Below, one piece after another: positions 46,499 to 58,762 of a stretch of DNA of 64,000 nt (position 1 is its first letter; each line of letters starts with the position of its first letter). The DNA is taken from assembly GCA_013420905.1 (NCBI GenBank), contig JAAXNY010000010.1, positions 930,001-994,000 on the forward strand, in the 5' to 3' direction. The notes under the pieces were generated by a model. That model searched no databases. It was not told the DNA's origin and saw nothing but the letters and a program-made list of their open reading frames with translations. Source of the stretch: Collybia mongolica. Its lineage: Eukaryota > Basidiomycota > Agaricomycetes > Agaricales > Clitocybaceae. The translations under genes and the position numbers were made by a program.

Positions 46499-47741
46499 TC
46501 ACAGTTTGCCTTTGACGCCTGCCAGCCACAAACCCGTCGTAAGTTCGTTCCGCTGGTGCAGCGCCCACCAGTCAAGGATGGTGTCGGCGATTTCGTCTTG
46601 ACGTCCAGTGTAATTATGATCCGCATCTTCGATCAAATTGAGGGTGTGAGTCCCAGGTGTTCTCTGGCTGAGGGCTCGTGCGTAAATAACTGCATCATAG
46701 CTAAGAAAAAAATTAGCCATTTTCACGAGATCTATTATAATATGAACTCACGGGGGAACAGTCTTGTCTGAAAGGCCGTGTAACGTCAGTACATCAACTG
46801 TTGGCGGGCACTGATTCCAGACTATTGACGTATCCCAGTTCGCAAAATCCTCGAGATCCTGTGGGTAAATCTTCGCGGTGACCTGTTTCCGCGCAACGGA
46901 GACTGTCCAAGTATAATACCCTTGTTTATCAAAGCTTTCTTTCCACAGATCCCCCACGGGCGTATCTGGTATCAAGGAATATTGATAAGCGCCTCGAACT
47001 GAAAACCTGAGACGGGAATGTCGTTACCGTAGATCTTCTATCAGGACGTACGGATTTAATTAGCTGGGTTGGCTCGAACACAGAGAGAGTACTCACACGC
47101 ATCCTGTACCGCCCTGAGGCATTGACGAACCCGGAGACCAGCTTCCCCTCCTCCGATGTGCAAAGCCAACGTAGGCCAACCAAGGAACCACGGGAATGTC
47201 CCACAACCAAGTCAACGACGTAACCATACATGCCCTTGAGGTAATCAACGACAGCGACAAGGTCTTCGAGGTCCTCATCCAAGGCGCCTTGTTTCCATGT
47301 TCCACCCGTCTCATGATTTCCACTTTCATCTCCCACGTTAGCAAATGACGAGGCTTAAAGCGAATAACCGAATCATACCGGAAGTCAAAGCGGAAGGAGT
47401 CAAGAGGTAACCGTAAGGCGAGGCGTTTTTGAAACAGATAATCCTTGTGCCTAAAATACACCAATTGTCAAAATCTTACAGAGGACTCCAGCATCTCGGA
47501 GTTACGGCGTTTCGCGTACCCCATAGTGCCATGTAAGATCTGTATGTAACACAAAAGCCCATACAATGATCATCAAAAAAAACCCCAGGAGAAAAACATT
47601 GATTTTTCAACAACTCACCAAGGCGACCTTCTTTCCGTTGGTGTGGTCATTGGACGAGAGCTGTTCTAAGATACCAACAATGGAGCACTGCGGGTCAGTG
47701 GGGTGGGCTATTCGCAACTTGGTTGAAACCCGGTCGGACAT
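46499..47741 (-). CDS. Alpha/beta hydrolase (esterase/lipase-like)
   Basis: Serine hydrolase with the alpha/beta fold; similar fungal proteins are annotated as acyl or ester hydrolases, substrate unknown. Seven exons: 47619-47741, 47520-47539, 47379-47450, 47097-47322, 47028-47037, 46752-46965, 46499-46700, in phase to 288 aa. ILHGTMGHKDYLFQKRLA contains the oxyanion HG loop. The nucleophile elbow is VVGHSRGS, the acid is likely the Asp of LTLHGLSDKTVPP, and the base the His of IEDADHNYTG. No signal peptide, so cytosolic. Two exons are tiny (20 and 10 nt). The intron between exons 5 and 6 could also use a nearer acceptor, but the chosen one gives the more family-like RMRKIYDTPVGDLW. Confidence 0.82.
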
Positions 47742-48028
47742 AGAATGATCTGGTCAAGGCGAGCAATCGTATAGGTCTACGACGACGGGAAGGAGGAAAG
47801 GGGCAGGGTGAAAGGAAATTCGTGGTGGTCATAATTGATTGAAGTTCAGCATTTCTATGCGAGATCGAAACCGGCTGACTTGATTGCCGGTGATCAATAT
47901 TTCCCATCCCTTTCAGGTGGGCCAGAAGACGAGTATGAAAGTTTTATGAGGAGTGTCGGTATCATCGTATTATCTCGAACAACGTAGCAGACAAAGTACC
48001 TATGAAGACGACACAGAAAAGGTATTGA

Positions 48029-49881
48029 TCACCCTTGAGCAGCTTTCTTACCAAGAAGTCGGTCCTTCGTGCTCTTGCCACCTCCCATCGTTTTGACCAT
48101 CTTAATTTTCTTCTTTTCACCGACACCCGCACTTCGCTTCAGTTTCATCTCGTCCTTTGTCAGTGAAGCAGACGGGGTAACAGAAGACTCGGACAAGGCC
48201 ATAACCGCATCTTTCTTCTTTCTGTCCTTTCCAGCTATTGGTGCTGCTTTGACGACGGTGGTGTCCGCAGTTTCCGCCTTCTTACCCTTCTTATTTTTTG
48301 GTAAAATTTCATCGACCACTTTAGGAAGGGGTGCGGTAGTATCGGGTGTAGGCTCATCTGCAAGACCTTTTGCAGCCGATGCTCGAGCTTTCTTCTTTTT
48401 GACATTGGTATCATCGCTGGGTATAGGTAGGGGCGCAGGGTTGTCCGTCGCTTTGCTTTTCTTCTTCTTCTTCTTGTCAGACACGGATGTAATAGGTACC
48501 TCAAGGGTCGATGGTACAGCCTCATTGGTACCGGGTCTCGACTTTCGTCCTTGTACTTTCGCAACCTCAGAGGTACCCTCCAAGGGCCCTATAACCGAGG
48601 GCGATGATTTTACAGGCAAAGGATCCGATCCCAGGGATTTTCGCTTTTTCGCCTTGGTCGGGGCGTCTCCAGGAGTCAGTATGGGTTTCACGGACTTGGG
48701 GGGCGAGATGGGCTTTTTGCCTGATAATTTGGATATCGCCAGTACAGGTTCGGCAGGAATCGTCCCTTCGGCACCTTTTGCTTTCTTTTTGGGCTTCTCT
48801 GACTCCTCTTCTTCTTGGGCTCGCTTCTTCCCCTTTGATGCTGCTTTTCTCGTCTCGACGACATCCACATCCATCTCCTCTTCATCATCACCTTCATTAT
48901 CACTGCCCTCATCGGACACGTCCTCGTCATCTGATGCTGCCGTCAAACCATTCCACCGGCCTCCCTCATTTTCGTCGAGAGTACAGCTCCATATTGGCAA
49001 GCTAGCGCTCGAGTTTGTTTTAATATGGAAAGCCTGAATATTTTCCCAGCCGCCGTATATATTTTTCGCAACCGAGGGCAGGGCCATTTTTATGTTCGCG
49101 AGTATTTGGCTCGGTTTTTGAGAAATGATACCGACTTTGATCGATCTGCGAAATATATGGATCAGAGCAGACCCGCAGGTGTTACCATGATACATACGTG
49201 CAGGTCCCCTTGTTTTGGTTCATATAGGTTGACGAGATCGCACGCTCCAGTTCGCCTTTCAAGTCTTTGCGTTTTAAGCAAACAGGGATGGGTTGCCTAC
49301 ATAAGATTAGCCAGCATTTCAGGCCTGACCAGACAGATAGAACAAACTTTTTTGCCTCGAACCACTTCACACCCAATAGCTTTGGGAGGAGAGGGACGAT
49401 ACGTTCATCAGCTAAGAAGAGACCATTCTCCTTCAAGAGCATCCGCCGTGCTTCAAAAGGTTTGAATTTCCCTTTTAACTTCTCGATCCCGACCACTCTT
49501 GAAATGAATTTGATGTTCTGAGCCTCCAAGAGATCCTTATACTCCCGTTGGGGGTCCTTCGTAATAAGGCATACTGGTGTTGTTCGTGGGTCGACCAGAG
49601 GATGGGCAATGGGACTGTCAACCACAGGTAAATCAGATCAGTGCGTCAGCCGAAAAGACATGTTAGATCGACTTTACGCACACTTTTACTGGTTTAAATT
49701 TGTGTCCTGGTGGAATTTTTTTCACTGTCACGTTCAGCCAGATATTTGGCTCTTTTCCTGGCAAAAGCTCGGATTCTTGGAGCTTTTTCTCTCTTTTCAA
49801 GGCATGTGTATGGAGGGCTTCTACTGCCAGCTTGCACTGGTTTAGGGAGACATGTGAGTCAATAAGTTCACCTTTAGCCAT
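48029..49881 (-). CDS. Ribosomal L1-domain ribosome biogenesis factor (Utp30/RSL1D1-like)
   Basis: Nucleolar protein expected to bind pre-rRNA during ribosome assembly. Four exons: 49682-49881, 49348-49614, 49198-49296, 48029-49145, in phase to 560 aa. Residues about 15-260 form the ribosomal L1 domain: VTVKKIPPGHKFKPVKVPI, VCLITKDPQREYKDLLEAQ, NGLFLADERIVPLLPKLLG, PIPVCLKRKDLKGELERAI and GTCTSIKVGIISQ. The last 290 residues are disordered and highly charged, with acidic clusters (SDEGSDNEGDDEEEMDVDV) and many Lys-Lys-Lys runs that should act as nucleolar targeting signals. The long tail is more like animal RSL1D1 than the short yeast Utp30. A long antisense frame over the tail is a composition shadow. 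Confidence 0.88.
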
Positions 49882-50942
49882 GATATGAGTTACGACCAGC
49901 CGGTGCACAGAAAGTTCGCGAAATCGAAAATCTGTGTTGACATTTGTTTGCCTGCAAGTCCTCTTGATCATGAAACGATCATGATTCCAAACACGTGCCA
50001 GCATCTCCCTTTCCTCCCTAGCCCGTCATCGGAAATGCTGCGTTAGAGTGGGTTATCTATTTCTTGTCTTTCATCTTATGATATGGTATGTGATACGTGT
50101 TGGAATTATCATCACACTCGTACAAAAATGTCATGATTCACAGTCCTGGCCGTGAGTTCCTGAGCCGCTGGTGATATGAGGTACAAACCCTTTTGTTTTA
50201 CCGCAAAACGATGTTCTGAATTGAGGTCAGCAGAAATAGTAAACATGGATATCTTAATCTGGACGATAACCACATATCTACAATCCCCACACTCCCCGTG
50301 GCGCACGACCCACTGGTTTCATTATTACATTGGGGCATCTTTCCAAATTCCAACCTAAATTTATCTGAGACTAAACCCCCTTGCAAACACCTGTCAAATG
50401 TACCCACCAAAAAAGCGTTCGTTCCGCCCGACCCGCCGCTCTTCGTTATTGATGCTCGACCTCAACCCGTCAGCATCCCTTAAAATGTTTTTGGCTTATG
50501 GGAAAAACACACCAAAAATGCTCCCATAGGTATAAAAGAATGGCCGGTTTTCGTTTATTTTTGCAATAGATGTGATGTTCGTGCTAAAAATACCTGTAAC
50601 GTTCATTAAAAGTTCACCAAGCAGTCAATACGAACAGAAAATTCCTCAACAGCAGTGGGCAATTACATGCGAGATTGGTGAGTGAATGAATATGCGACGA
50701 GAGTTTATTCTTAAACACGTTTGCCAGAATGACACCAATATGTATGACCAGAGCAAAAAGGGTGAATATATTTTTACACCGCCATCTGTTCTGCTCTCAA
50801 AATAGATTTTAAAGGAATAATTTTGAACCACCACCCCTCTTATTACACGCATACCCACGGTACTCCATCGTCTTTCCGCTTTCCCCCTCCCGCAAAAAGC
50901 TCAACGTTCTCTACTCATAAGCACTCAATATTACTCCTCATA
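49882..50942. other. Divergent intergenic region
   Basis: About 1.06 kb between the L1-domain gene and the MAG-like gene, transcribed away from each other. It should contain both promoters. A CT/CA-rich leader (about 50825-50940) precedes the MAG-like ATG. No gene seen. Confidence 0.45.
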
Positions 50943-52479
50943 ATGTATTCTTTCGCTTCGGCATTGGCACTCCTCGCTGCATACACTAGCACTGCGTCTG
51001 CTCAGACCAACTTCCCCCCAGGTGTCATTGCAACGGGTACCCAGGGCGTGACGAACCCACCTAAACCAACAATGGGCACCCCAGTAAACCAGACTTCGAT
51101 GGCCCGGCTACTCTCCGTCAATTCTGTCGATGTGAGATCCAAGTGGACAATCCAAGTGCAGGGACTAACCAGTGGCCACTAGGACTTTTGTCTTTTCGCT
51201 CCACCAACGATGCAAAATATCTCAGATTCGGAGGTGAATAGTAATTTTTGTTCAAATATTCATGCAACAAATATCCTCTCAGACATTCGAAGTCGCCTGG
51301 TGTACCAAACAGCGCAATAACGCCCGCTTGATTCCTGATGGTACCCTCACTGGCGTCTCGTTCATCAAGACCGGTATGAATAAAGGGTTCAATTAAAAAG
51401 CATCATTTAATGGCATTGCCCAGACGCATACGTCCAGGTCTACGGTTACGGAGATTTTACAAAGTTAAACATTCCTTATGGCGATTTCGGAGGGTATGTA
51501 AATTACATCTTTAACTGACGATCCTCTAATGGCTGATTATCAGAGAGCTCGATCCCCACGGCGCTCTTGGGGACGGCAATCCCGTGGGCGGAAATGTGAC
51601 TTCTAATATCACTGGAAGTGATCAGAATTTCGCTGAATGGATGGTATGTTGTCTCGTGCAGTTTGCGGTATGTGCTGACCTCATCATTCACAGCTCTACA
51701 TCGTGTGTCCACACAGCTTTTATTTTAGTATCCTACGGCACTAACATGCTCCGCCATTAGGATTATAATCAATTCTGTCTCCGCGTGTGCACCACAGCCA
51801 ACTCCACGTATAGCGCGGCTGCCATGTGCTGGCACGAGCTAGACGAAATGGGTTGTCAGTTTGTAATGCCCGGGAATTTCAATTTCAATGGGACATTGTA
51901 AGCCATCTGAAAGCTCCGCACATACCCACCTCCTCATCCTCTTAATCCAAGTGAAACTTGCGAAGCCGAAGTTGCCTGTAAGCCCAATATACGAACCTCA
52001 ACCGTGTAATGGCCGTAAACGTTATCGTAACACAGATCCTCCAGGATGGTACCCAACCGCCACTGTTGACGGCACTACGTCGTTCTCTACCTTTGCACAG
52101 TACTTCACCGGTGTAGGTACTGACGGCGTTTCCTACACAGTCGGTGATACTGTTACGCCATCTGCCCCTTTCATGACTCCGTCATCGAGTAACTGCCAAA
52201 CGACTTCCACTATCAGCAATGGAATTGCACTTGAGTCATTAGGCATCACGGATGCTGGTTCTGGCGCCACGGCAAGCGGTCCAAAAGCAGCTGGCACTGG
52301 AACAGGTAGGTTTATTAATACATGTGAGGATTTACCTGACAACGTCACTAGCTGCAGGGTCATCTGCAACTGGTTCATCGAATATTTCGAGCAAGGCAAC
52401 GGCTTCACAACAGTTATTCCCCGTTGTTTCACTGATCGCTCTCGTGTCGGGGATGGCTGCGGTCGTGCTCTTCCATTAA
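50943..52479 (+). CDS. Secreted, probably GPI-anchored MAG-like glycoprotein
   Basis: Resembles the macrofage activating glycoprotein family of agarics, secreted wall-associated proteins of unknown biochemical role. Ten exons: 50943-51131, 51183-51233, 51283-51373, 51424-51493, 51544-51643, 51694-51702, 51761-51897, 51952-51977, 52036-52305, 52358-52479, in phase to 354 aa. A signal peptide (MYSFASALALLAAYTSTASA) leads into the conserved domain: DDFCLFAPP, EVAWCTK, ARLIPDGTLTG, GELDPHGALGDGNPVGG, EWMLYIDYNQFCLRVC and CWHELDEMGCQFVMPGN. A Ser/Thr/Ala-rich linker and a hydrophobic C-terminus (LFPVVSLIALVSGMAAVVLF) follow, the pattern of GPI attachment. Exon 6 has only nine nucleotides (LYI). 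Confidence 0.82.
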
Positions 52480-52729
52480 GCCTGAGCCCTGAAAGAAGTG
52501 GCCTTGGCGCCTGTCGTTCATCTACTCCTTGCATTTATTCGCGTTTGTCACTGCGTGACATCGCACACCACTAACACTCGTGTCCCTTAACATTCATTAC
52601 CTTGGACAAATCTTGCTTACTCTATGAATGGACGCTTAAATTATTATCTGCTACACGTCGTAAGGGCAGGCTGACGGCAAGATTAACATGGTTCCCCGAT
52701 GTCATTTATGATCCCACAAACTCAACAAC

Positions 52730-54705
52730 TTAATCTTCGTAAATATCCCCATAGACGGTGATCTTGTCCAAGTCAGAGGCAGCGCCTGGATGTCGGGTAA
52801 GTCACCAAGCGATGTGATGTCAGCACCTCTATCCACCTACCTCCATCAAATCCAGCAAAGGTAAGCGTATTTCCTTGACCTGCGTTAAATGTCACGTTTA
52901 GCGGTTGGCTCAAAATGATCCCAGAGCTGCCGCTGCGTTGACGTATTGACACCGGCGCGCCGCCATTCACCGAAACAGTTGCCGTTCGGGAAAGGACAGA
53001 CACCCCACCTCGATTGTCACCCCCTTCGGATATTAGTCAATATCAAATGCTAGCTTTCACAGGAACGGAGGAAACACACAAAGGCCGTCAGGGTTGTGGT
53101 AGTAGACCGATACCCATTGTGGTTGACCAGTCCCCACAATGTTTTTGATGGTAACCGTCGCGTTGCCTTCGACTAGGGTCCCAATTCAGTCAGCGTGTAA
53201 CGTAAGTCTACAGGGAGTTGACGAGCTTACTTCCGGTCACGACTTTGTTGCCGGAGCATGTTGGCTGATTATCTCAAACTTGAGTGAAAAAAATTTCAAG
53301 CCTAGGCGGGAAGCAAGACTCACACAAAGGGTCACATACGCAAGCCCAGTGATGATACCTTGTTCAGCCTCGTATTCGCGTCCTTCGGGATAAAATATTT
53401 TTCCAGTCTTCACGTCGATGGAATATAGGTCATGCCAGCCGATCTTGAAGGAGCCAGTGTTGTCATTGATGTCTGCGGGGAGCCAAACATATCTGGGGTG
53501 GTTTTCTGTTACTGATCATTCGTTGTCGATCTCTCAAGGTACAACAAACCTGCTGTCGTATAAGTCGGAACCTGTGGCCCATTGATCGCCCGCGTAGATA
53601 TACGTCTTATGATGATCTTCTCCTGCCGTTATTGTGAAGGTACTTTGTGAGTTCCAGGTCCTTGTACCGAGTCTGAAATTTCTTTCTCTTCAGCCGAGAT
53701 TCTCGTAAGAGGTGGAGACCACTTACTCTGCAATATATGATTGAACAGACCAAGGTCCTGCCAGTTTTTCTGCAGAAAAGACAACAACGTTATTTGGACG
53801 ATAGCCGGTCTTGTGGGACATCAAAATGTAATATCGCTTCCCGGTGTAAAGAATGTTTGGAGCTTCGAGATCAAAGTCTGTCGATAAATTTTAGTCGAAA
53901 GGTCTGCTGCGTAGGAGCCGCCGTACTGAAAAAAGTGTATACGACTTCTTCAACGTTCGTGAAATTAGCATTCATTCGAACGATCAGATTATCGTGGTCG
54001 ATATCCGCGTCTCCGTTGCTATACAACGCATACGATGAGCCTAGTGCGTCCACGTCAATGCCGGTCAAGGAGTTAAGAGCGGTAGACGGACCATCCACAT
54101 CCTGGAACAGACCAAAGTCCTGGCTAGGGTTTCCAAGGGGCTGGAATGTCTCCTTGAACGTATAGGGCCCTGTAACCAATGTTTCAAATTACCTTGTTTG
54201 CAGGAATTCCTCAGGTTCTAATACCTGTGATATTTGGACTGGTCGCGACGCCCTGTCGCAGCTGACCGTATGTGGAATTATCCGCATGGAACCACAGAAC
54301 CCAGGTCTGGGTTGGTTCGTTGAAAACCGCTTTCGGCCTCTCTACAACTCTTTCGGGCCCAATGTCTGTCCCGGGAATGGGAGAGAGGGCACGGCCTTCG
54401 TTTTTCCAATTGAGAAGATCGGAAGAAGAATATACATTGAGACCTGACGATTTTTAAATGAGACGGTGATTGAGAATATCAAATATACACGTACCTGAGA
54501 AAAGGTCCTTGTCTTCGAATCGTTCGTTTTGGCCAAACCAGTACCATGTTCCATTGGTTTTCACGATGCCTCCTGCGTGAGCACTCAAGATTTCCCCATC
54601 AGTGTCATACCATGTGGCCCCGGGTACGATATATCTGTTTTTTCGAGCAGAGACTGTGACGCCTGAGGCCCAAAACAAAAGAGCAGTGAGAACAGCTAAA
54701 TGCAT
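52730..54705 (-). CDS. Secreted GH43 exo-beta-1,3-galactanase-like enzyme with CBM35-like domain
   Basis: Predicted to release galactose from the beta-1,3-galactan backbone of arabinogalactan proteins. The signal peptide MHLAVLTALLFWASGVTVSA is followed by a GH43 five-bladed propeller: HAGGIVKTNGTWYWFGQNE, LNVYSSSDLLNW, GPERVVERPKAVFNE, QDFGLFQDVDGPS, EAPNILYTGKRYYILMSHKT and RTWNSQSTF. As recalled for the Phanerochaete enzyme Pc1,3Gal43A, a Gln replaces the usual catalytic base; the Gln in WNSQST fits that. From about EYEAEQG on, a C-terminal beta-sandwich (NPDG, VSVNGG, LNVTFNAGQGNTLTFAGFD, DLDKITVYG) looks like CBM35. About ten introns; the exon ends checked keep frame. No lesion seen. Confidence 0.82.
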
Positions 54706-55995
54706 AATCCAATGAAGGTTGTATTTTCATGAATGGGGCCGACCTGTTTATGCCATTTATGTCAAGGCTGAACCAGGAGCGAAAGAAGAAAAGGAGGTCA
54801 GAAGGTATGTTGCCGGCCCGGCGAAAACTACATGGGGAACAAGAATGTCAAGAAGGAGTGGGTTGAATTCCACTGAAAATGTTTCTTATTGGAGAGAAGG
54901 GAGACGGCGACTCGTCAAACAATACGTAGAGCCACATGGTAAGAAGCTGCACAGGACACCAGGAGGTATCACGTATTTCGTCTAAATAAAATTGCTTCGA
55001 ATTTTGTTAGAGTTGTTGTGCCAGTTTCACAGTTGGATCACTTCTCGGCTGCTGGTTCAATCGTGTGGGTGACGTCATGACCTTGCGGGATAAGAATATC
55101 AATTTTTTTTCTTTTATCGTTGTTGCAGTTCATGTGTACGGGTGTGTAGGGCGAGAATATTGTCGGGGTTTGACAGGCCGTTCTCAACATCGATTCGGAA
55201 TTACACTGGAGAAACGTATGGTGTCGTAGCACTTGGTTTGGTGTACTATTGTGTGGTTCCGGGCCGCGCGCTTTGGATGTGCTGGCTTTACATGTGTGGC
55301 TGATAATCCAAGGTGTGAAAACGTTTTGGAAAAGCCTTTACTCGGGATTAAAACGTCACATTAGTCACGGATTAGCTATGAATTAGTGGTGCGAGATTCT
55401 ACAGCGTGCTTGTCTCGTAACGGGCACTCGTGGTTATGCGTTTGCTTTACTCGCTGGAGGTTCTAGTGTTTAATCTGGAAGTTTCGGTGGTTGTTATTTT
55501 GGCACGAAGGCGTACTGCCGCTGTTCAGATAGCATCAGAGCATCGCATCACATAATAAAAAGTGGGTATGTCGCGATACAGTTGTACTTACGATACTTGG
55601 TAACACCGCATTTTGGAGTATAGGCTTTTTATCTAACAAAACTCTACCTAACCTTGCATGCCTCGATTGCCTGGAGTTTAGGATTGCGATGCTGAGTAGT
55701 AGGTATTTCGGTACGAGTGTAGGTTATGAATTTGTGGGGCTTAACTTCGGGACTCCAAACGGATGAGGTTCTGGCTTTGCAGTGGTCACGGTCACGCCCC
55801 AGTGTAAAATGTTATAATGTCACGTGCTGGGAATAACGCGTCTTTGTTCAGCCTCGTGCCACTGGTCTCTCTCACGCTGCCGACCCAACTACTAGTCGGT
55901 TGAGCTGGGGACAGTGGGCTGGTGAGCGTGAGGAAAGAACTTCCTAAAAACAACTATAACTGGAACATCATCTTCATAACCTGACAGGAACAAGG
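54706..55995. other. Divergent intergenic region
   Basis: About 1.3 kb between the GH43 gene and the M64 peptidase gene, both transcribed outward. It should contain both promoters; T/G-rich tracts dominate. No gene recognised. Confidence 0.45.
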
Positions 55996-58291
55996 ATGCT
56001 CATGCGTATCACCCTGGCCGTTGCGGCGGTCATAGCTGGAGGTATGTTCTAGGAAGTACGAGGAAGTTATCACTGGCTGTTGTCGAGATGTGACAAAAAA
56101 TTCTTTATTGCTGTTAATGGAGTTGAAGGGCCTTGGGCTCCACACTTTTTAGGATATCACATCGTTTGCCTCTTTAAGTTCACTGACCTTGTACGTTCTT
56201 TTGCAGGATGCCAGGGTCTTGATGTCCAGACGGTGCTACAAAGCGACCATCCCAATGCGATTCCAGCGAGTCTACTACCTGGAAAATGCCCCTCAAAGCA
56301 AAATCATGGCCACACTGGGGCCTCAGGTGTATTGGGGGATTACCACTTGCCTGGAAAGCCCCCGGTTCATCCATCTAATATGGTTGTTCCCAGTCCCCCT
56401 CTTCAAATACATCCGTTGATAGTCTCTGGGCCGTCAAGCAATCGCATTGACCTCGTATTTTTCTCTGACGGATGTACGTTCTCAATGTTCGTCAGCGTGT
56501 TTGCTGGATATGAATTACGTGACGCACAGACACCACTGGGGAACAGGATAAGTTCATCAAGGACGCTGCCAAGCTGGCGGAAGACATTTCGGGAAACCAA
56601 ACTTTCAGCACTGTAAGGCCTTTGCTGAACTTTTGGGCAGCGTTTTCAGCAAGCAAAGAGGTCAAGGCATTTCTAGGATCACGGTTTTCAACATACTGAA
56701 GTCGGGCATATATTCAGAGCGGAATTGGTGTAGGTGGCATGCCCAAAGAGTGAGCCTCTGTATCCATATAATCTGACACTCCCTAAGACTTCGGATATTA
56801 TAGCACAACCTTTGGCCTGTACAGGGACGGAACAGAACTTCGGGGTGTTTATTATGATAAACCCGAAGTTGCTGGTGCAGCATGCTCATCCATGGGTGAG
56901 CAATGTGACTACCCGATATTGTTAGGCATGTTTTAGGTATTTTTCTCAATTGCCTACGACCTCGGCTCATATACATAACAGGAAATGATCCATATTATGG
57001 AGGTTAGTGGGTAACTACTGCCAGTCGTTTATTAACCGCTCTTCTAATGCTCGCTGCAGGGTTAGGGGGCCAATACACGTATGTTATCAATCATACGGCT
57101 GAGCCTTTTTGGATTCAAGCGTTTTAGAGTAATAACTTCCTCGCTCGCAAACGGTCCCCTCGTCCTTCGACACGAATTGGGGCACTCCATTATTGATGTT
57201 GGAGAAGAGTACGACGGTGGCTTCGCCTACTTCGGTCCTAACGCCGCAACCGACCTCTCAGAGCCAATCCCTTGGACACAATGGCTCTCTGACCCGCCCA
57301 AAGACGGGTCCACGGACGCACCGCGGGTCGAAAGGGCTGTGATGCCGTTGCAAGAGTATGCCTGGACATTACTAAACACCTCAACACCCTGGACGACTAC
57401 CTTCACATCGTCTGGAACATACGCTCGCCATCTCGTCAGGTTCTCTCTGTCCGGTCTCCCAGAAAGCAGTGACCTCAGAGTGGAATTGGACGGGTTGGAT
57501 CTCGGCTGGGCTCCAAAAGTCGATATCGGGCTTGACCGGTGGCACTATGACATCCACCTAAACCAAAGTCTCGCCGGAGGCCAGCATGAGGTGAAATTCA
57601 CACTCATCAACGCGGAAAGAGAGGGGGTCGCACAGCTTTGCAGCGTTGAGGTCATAGAATTTGGTGACGAAACAGAGTTAGCTTTTTGTTCTATCCCCCT
57701 TTCTCCACATGTTCTCACAGGAAACAACCACATGCAGGTTCGTATCAACCCCAGGACATTATGGGCTCTATCCGACGTGTGTATAACATGCCCTGACTCA
57801 CCTTCCCCCATCCAACCTAACGATAACCTAGATTTTCGGACAAGAACGAAACAAGCTACCGTCCTACAAACGAAGATTGCCTCATGCGAATCGTTACCTC
57901 TCCTAATTTCTGCAAAGCCTGTATAGAGGGTCTCTGGCTCTCCCTCCTAAAAAACGTTAGCCTCATCGACGACATCCAGGAAAGCTGTGAACAGCGCTTA
58001 GAAGGGTGGGTTAAAACCCTTGACCTCAAACTCGTCCCCCTTGCTCAATTCCGTACGGATGCAATGGAGAATAAGAATGAAGAAAGCTACACCATAACCT
58101 GGTGGAAGGACCAAAAAGTTCTGAAGGAGTTCACTAACCAAACGAGGCTTGAAATCGCTGGTAGTGACGCAGTGGGGACTTACGCCATTGGTGTCAAGTT
58201 TGCGACCCAGGAAGTGAGAGTTGATAAGGATAAGCTCCTGTCCGCGGGGGCCAAGTATAAAGTCACGCAGAACTGCAATGCCCAGGGGTAA
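55996..58291 (+). CDS. Secreted M64-family zinc metallopeptidase
   Basis: Zinc peptidase of family M64 (named after bacterial IgA peptidase); in fungi it is probably an extracellular protease of unknown specificity. Ten exons: 55996-56041, 56207-56473, 56530-56660, 56718-56749, 56804-56895, 56982-57002, 57060-57078, 57128-57676, 57738-57776, 57832-58291, in phase to 551 aa. The start MLMRITLAVAAVIAGG is a short signal peptide. The M64 entry motif NRIDLVFFSDGYTTGEQDKF is near residue 100. The zinc motif HELGHSIIDVGEEYDGG has His218, Glu219 and His222. The family block NETSYRPTNEDCLMR is near the start of the last exon. The C-terminus (TYAIGVKFATQEVRVDKDK) is beta-rich, probably an accessory domain. 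Exons of 21 and 19 nt are present. Confidence 0.85.
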
Positions 58292-58762
58292 GAGGCACGT
58301 CCGTGGCAGGGGGATGATGCCACGTGCAGTAAATAATATATTGTATGATATTGCGAGTGAATCCAAAGAAGTTGATGCTGGAGCAGGCGCGTCCGAGGAA
58401 CACTATGTACAAATGGTACTGTTGAGATGATAGGCAAAAGGGGGACGCAGGTAGAATACAATCCTGTATTTGGAAGGGGACAATGCGGGAACGAATCGTT
58501 GATGAGGATGCATAGGGGAGTGATCGCGATCGCAATCAGAGGCGGAAACAAGCATCCGCGACATGGGGAGGGGGCTGTATAGTGTGCATTAGGGAACGGG
58601 GAGCGATGATAAACGTGGCAGCAAAGGGGTAAGGAACGAGGGGACCACGGGACGTAGGTCATAATAACATGTCAAGACGGTAATAAAAGAGGTAGAAAAG
58701 GTCGAAGCCATCATAAAACAAAGCATACCCAGAAAAAAGGAATAGCCAGGCAAAGGAGTAGA

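Noticed and set aside
46966..47027. A 35-nt alternative intron (46993-47027) in the alpha/beta hydrolase gene
   Set aside because: Using the acceptor at 46966-46967 instead gives a normal 62-nt intron and a protein closer to the family at that point.
48069..49037. 322-aa open frame on the plus strand
   Set aside because: Lies antisense to the Lys/Glu-rich tail of the L1-domain gene; the Phe/Ser-rich translation is the expected complement of AAG/GAA-rich codons.
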